Translations under genes and position numbers: made by a program
In this document: piece by piece, positions 32,642-34,908 of the stretch
Position numbering within the stretch: position 1 is the stretch's first letter
How the letters are laid out: every line of letters begins with the position of its first letter
The notes under the pieces: generated by a model
The model's database searches: none
The model's input: only the letters and a program-made list of their open reading frames with translations
What the model was told of the DNA's origin: nothing
Origin: Cyanobacteria bacterium SBLK
GTDB taxonomy: Bacteria > Cyanobacteriota > Cyanobacteriia > Cyanobacteriales > Spirulinaceae
NCBI GenBank assembly: GCA_017746715.1
Contig: JAGHZQ010000012.1
Span: 1 to 34,908, forward strand
Direction of reading: 5' to 3'
Length of the DNA stretch: 34,908 nucleotides

Positions 32642-34390
32642 CTAAAAACTATACGCCAGATTGAAGTAAATTCCATCATCTTGAGCATTGACCGAGCGAT
32701 CGCTGACATTCACGAGAGGTAACGTTAAATCGAGGCGCAGGGTTAAATTTTCTACAGGCGCATAGAGTAAACCCACCCCCAACCCGGCTAAAAAATGCTC
32801 GTTGGCGATCTGGTCCGGGTTGCTGGGATTGTTCCACACCATCCCCATATCTAAAAAGGGAATGACTTGAAACAAATGCACGGCAGGTTCTCCAGAGGCG
32901 ACAGTAATGCGATCCTCAATGGAAATACGCCAGCCATTATCTCCCGATCGCGCTCCCTGTCGATAGCCTCGTAAGGTTTGACCCCCACCCATGCCAAAAG
33001 ATTCCGATGCTAACAAATTATGGGGAGAGAGTTGCACGTCTCCGCGAATGACAAAGAGATGATTTTTACCTAACCGATGGATGCGTTGCACCTGTCCCGT
33101 CCAACTGAAAAATTGGCCGTCTGGGGTCGGGTCGTCATTGTTGGTTGCGTCCCACCAATCCACCCCGAAATTAAACTGAGAGCGGAAAATCCAAGCACCA
33201 TCGCGATCGCGCTTGAGGTAATCTTGACCGAAACTCAAGACCATCGTGCGGGTTGTGCCATCAGCCTCCGCACCCGTACTAAAAGAAGCCCCTGTATTAT
33301 TAAAGAGGAAAGTTTGCCCGGTTTTGTGACGCAATCCGACAGAGAGGGCAAATTCCTCGGTGAAATTGCGGATTAAAGGCTGGCGTGTCGATAGGGAGTA
33401 GGTTTCCGACTCCCCGCGAATGCCCAAAACGTCAAAAGGGGCAAGGGTGACATTGTTGCGATCGAGAGCGATCCCCACATCGAGGGTCCCTTCCATGGCA
33501 TTGATGGGAATGCTGTAATTAAAGTCATAGATGCGAGATCCTCCCGTAGAAGACCGGGTGGTCGTGGCACTGAAAATATCTCCCAAACCCAAAAGATTGC
33601 GATAGCCGAGATTGAGTCCGTAACGTTCGGAACCGACACTGGCAGATGAATAATTATCCACAAATGCCGTACCAAAAACAGGAGCGGCTTCTTCAATATC
33701 GAGGCGGAGAATACTTTCACCCGCTTGCTTTCCGGGTTGGAGATCGACTTGTAAATCTTCAATGAGGGGGTTAATTTGCAACAGGCGCAATTGGTCTTCG
33801 AGGGCGTTGATATTGAAAGGGGTTTTGATGCCGCGATCGAGACGAGATGTAAAATAAACCGGTTGAAAGCGTTGGACTCCGTTTAATTCGATATCGGCGA
33901 TCGCCCCTTCAATCACTTCAATGGTAACGGTTTTGTTAGCGATCGTTTGTTCTGTGAGAACGGCGCGAGAGTTAATATAACCCTTGCTAATGTAAAGTTG
34001 GGTAATCCCATCAACGGCCTCTTGGAGTTGCCCGAGGGCGATGGTTTGTCCTTGCAGCGGGTCGAGAATGGGAGCAAAGTCTTCTGACGTAAAAATGGTA
34101 CTGCCTTTGACTTCAATGCGGTCGATCTCAAAAGAAATGCCTTCGCCGTTGCGGTCTGGGGGGGGAGAATCTTCAATATCGGGGAAAAAATCCGGTTCTT
34201 CTTCGGGAGGGAGAACGGGATCGATCGGTTGGAGGAAATCGCGATCGGGGTTGGTGGGATCGGTGCGTTCTTGGGGGGATTGTACGAGGAGGTCGATCTC
34301 CCTGAAACTCGTGGGTTCGGCGAGAACGGGGGAAGCAAGGCTGGAGAAGAGAACGAGCGCGATCGGGACACTGGAGCTTTTAGATATCAT
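32642..34390 (-). CDS. TpsB-type outer-membrane transporter (FhaC/ShlB/HecB family)
   Basis: A 582-residue protein: a signal peptide (to LAEP, about 25), an acidic Pro-rich segment (about 40-80; PIDPVLPPEEEPDFFPDIED), a POTRA domain (about 83-165; IDRIEVKGSTIFTSEDFAPI, LYISKGYINSRAVL), a second shorter POTRA-like part, and a 16-strand barrel of the FhaC type ending in an aromatic residue (FNLAYSF). MGGGQTLRGYRQGARSGDNG is the conserved VRGY/tip motif of the L6 loop. TpsB proteins export large TpsA beta-helix proteins across the outer membrane in two-partner secretion. A decayed beta-helix fragment lies 111 bases upstream on the same strand, probably the remains of a partner. The ATG at 34390 fits the signal peptide. 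Confidence 0.92.
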   Translation of the reverse strand: MISKSSSVPIALVLFSSLASPVLAEPTSFREIDLLVQSPQERTDPTNPDRDFLQPIDPVLPPEEEPDFFPDIEDSPPPDRNGEGISFEIDRIEVKGSTIFTSEDFAPILDPLQGQTIALGQLQEAVDGITQLYISKGYINSRAVLTEQTIANKTVTIEVIEGAIADIELNGVQRFQPVYFTSRLDRGIKTPFNINALEDQLRLLQINPLIEDLQVDLQPGKQAGESILRLDIEEAAPVFGTAFVDNYSSASVGSERYGLNLGYRNLLGLGDIFSATTTRSSTGGSRIYDFNYSIPINAMEGTLDVGIALDRNNVTLAPFDVLGIRGESETYSLSTRQPLIRNFTEEFALSVGLRHKTGQTFLFNNTGASFSTGAEADGTTRTMVLSFGQDYLKRDRDGAWIFRSQFNFGVDWWDATNNDDPTPDGQFFSWTGQVQRIHRLGKNHLFVIRGDVQLSPHNLLASESFGMGGGQTLRGYRQGARSGDNGWRISIEDRITVASGEPAVHLFQVIPFLDMGMVWNNPSNPDQIANEHFLAGLGVGLLYAPVENLTLRLDLTLPLVNVSDRSVNAQDDGIYFNLAYSF

Positions 34391-34501
34391 TGTTTTTCAC
34401 AAAAAAACTAGTATTGATGCCGATACGAACGATTCGCGTGGATTGCGCGTACCGCTACAGATGTAATTCACGAGATGTGGGGCAAAAACTGCCTCACACT
34501 C

Positions 34502-34777
34502 TTATTGAGCATTATCACCTCCACCTCCACCGCCATCAACGGGATTGCAACTATTGTCATAACTCAATGCTGTTTCTCCACCTCCCAAGGCTGCGGTATC
34601 TTCGGTTTCCAATCCACTCTGTTCCTCTCCCGAAAGGGTGGTTTCGTTTATCTCGAGATCCGCTCCCAAAGCAACGTGCATAAGCCGGAAGTCGGGCGCA
34701 GCAGCATCCCGAGCGATGGTGTTGCCCATGCCATTAATCGTCAACTTTTCTGCTGCCGTAATTGATGCTGGAGTTTA
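34502..34777 (-). pseudogene. Fragment of a beta-helix adhesin/POMP-like protein
   Basis: The frame from just after a TAA near 34780 reads ITAAEKLTINGMGNTIARD, AAPDFRLMHVALGADLEINE and TTLSG. This is a typical rung of right-handed beta-helix surface proteins ('lTIdGnG.TIaRd...F.i..v..ga.Ltl..tTlsgG'). It then runs into GLETEDTAALGGGETALSYD and a poly-Gly end. There is no signal peptide or good start; a TTG at 34744 is the first candidate. Such proteins are usually many hundred residues long, so this is a relic or an exon-sized fragment. The adjacent TpsB suggests its former exporter. Confidence 0.55.
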
Positions 34778-34908
34778 GACTAAATGAGGAAAAAAGCAGA
34801 GAGGGAGAGTCCCTCGCTGCGAAAAAGTAGATGATGAGATTTAAGCAAAAATCCACATCTACCGAAGACAATTATGGAAAAGCTACGAAGATTTCGTCAA
34901 CAAAGTTA

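Noticed and set aside
34874..34908. ATG opening MEKLRRFRQQS at the right edge
   Set aside because: Only 11 codons are visible and there is no clear ribosome site. It could be the start of a gene, but it cannot be supported.

Overview
The window comes from a cyanobacterium, probably a filamentous or Oscillatoriales-like one. The octamer GCGATCGC (HIP1) is scattered through genes and spacers at very high density. Several families are typically cyanobacterial: a CyRepA1-type replication protein, a slr1790-type HemJ, Tic22, CHASE sensors with HEINNP-type kinase cores, and vMAP-type helix-turn-helix/STAND ATPases. I cannot name the genus. I saw no tRNA, rRNA or CRISPR array.

Bases 1 to about 16,500 look like an accessory or plasmid-derived region. 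In order it holds: a partial Rpn-type nuclease; a broken TPR gene in two displaced pieces; a compact STAND ATPase with no visible sensor domain; a ParD-like/RelE-ParE toxin-antitoxin pair; two paralogous amidases without signal peptides, one fused to an M15 peptidase; a Panacea (SocA-type) antitoxin-like gene followed by a MazF/PemK-like gene; a short transcription unit with its own promoter and terminator; and a 1011-residue CyRepA1-like replication protein. Next come hemJ, a DUF2059 protein, small orphan genes and an AAA ATPase relic. Two copies of a roughly 200 bp element with palindromic terminal inverted repeats lie among these at 12.3 and 15.8 kb. Several single-base frameshifts fall at or near homopolymer runs, so some 'pseudogenes' could be assembly errors.

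Bases 16,580 to 34,908 look chromosomal. Two sensors with related N-terminal CHASE-type regions are encoded head to tail: a histidine kinase and a GGDEF-EAL protein. Divergent from them are two tandem MscS-type channels. Then come cobK with a DUF2470 gene, a small membrane protein, a Tic22 protein, a cytochrome b561-like protein, a 1431-residue multi-PAS/GAF histidine kinase, and a TpsB (FhaC/ShlB) outer-membrane transporter. A decayed beta-helix adhesin fragment lies just upstream of the transporter.

Three themes stand out. The first is plasmid-like maintenance (replication protein plus two toxin-antitoxin modules) next to housekeeping genes. The second is envelope biology: amidases, MscS channels, Tic22 and TpsB. 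The third is orphan sensing: three large sensors with no response regulator beside them. The best candidates for new biology are the Panacea/MazF-like pair, the compact transcript upstream of the replication gene, the sensor-less STAND ATPase with its broken TPR/membrane neighbour, and the nested-palindrome element.
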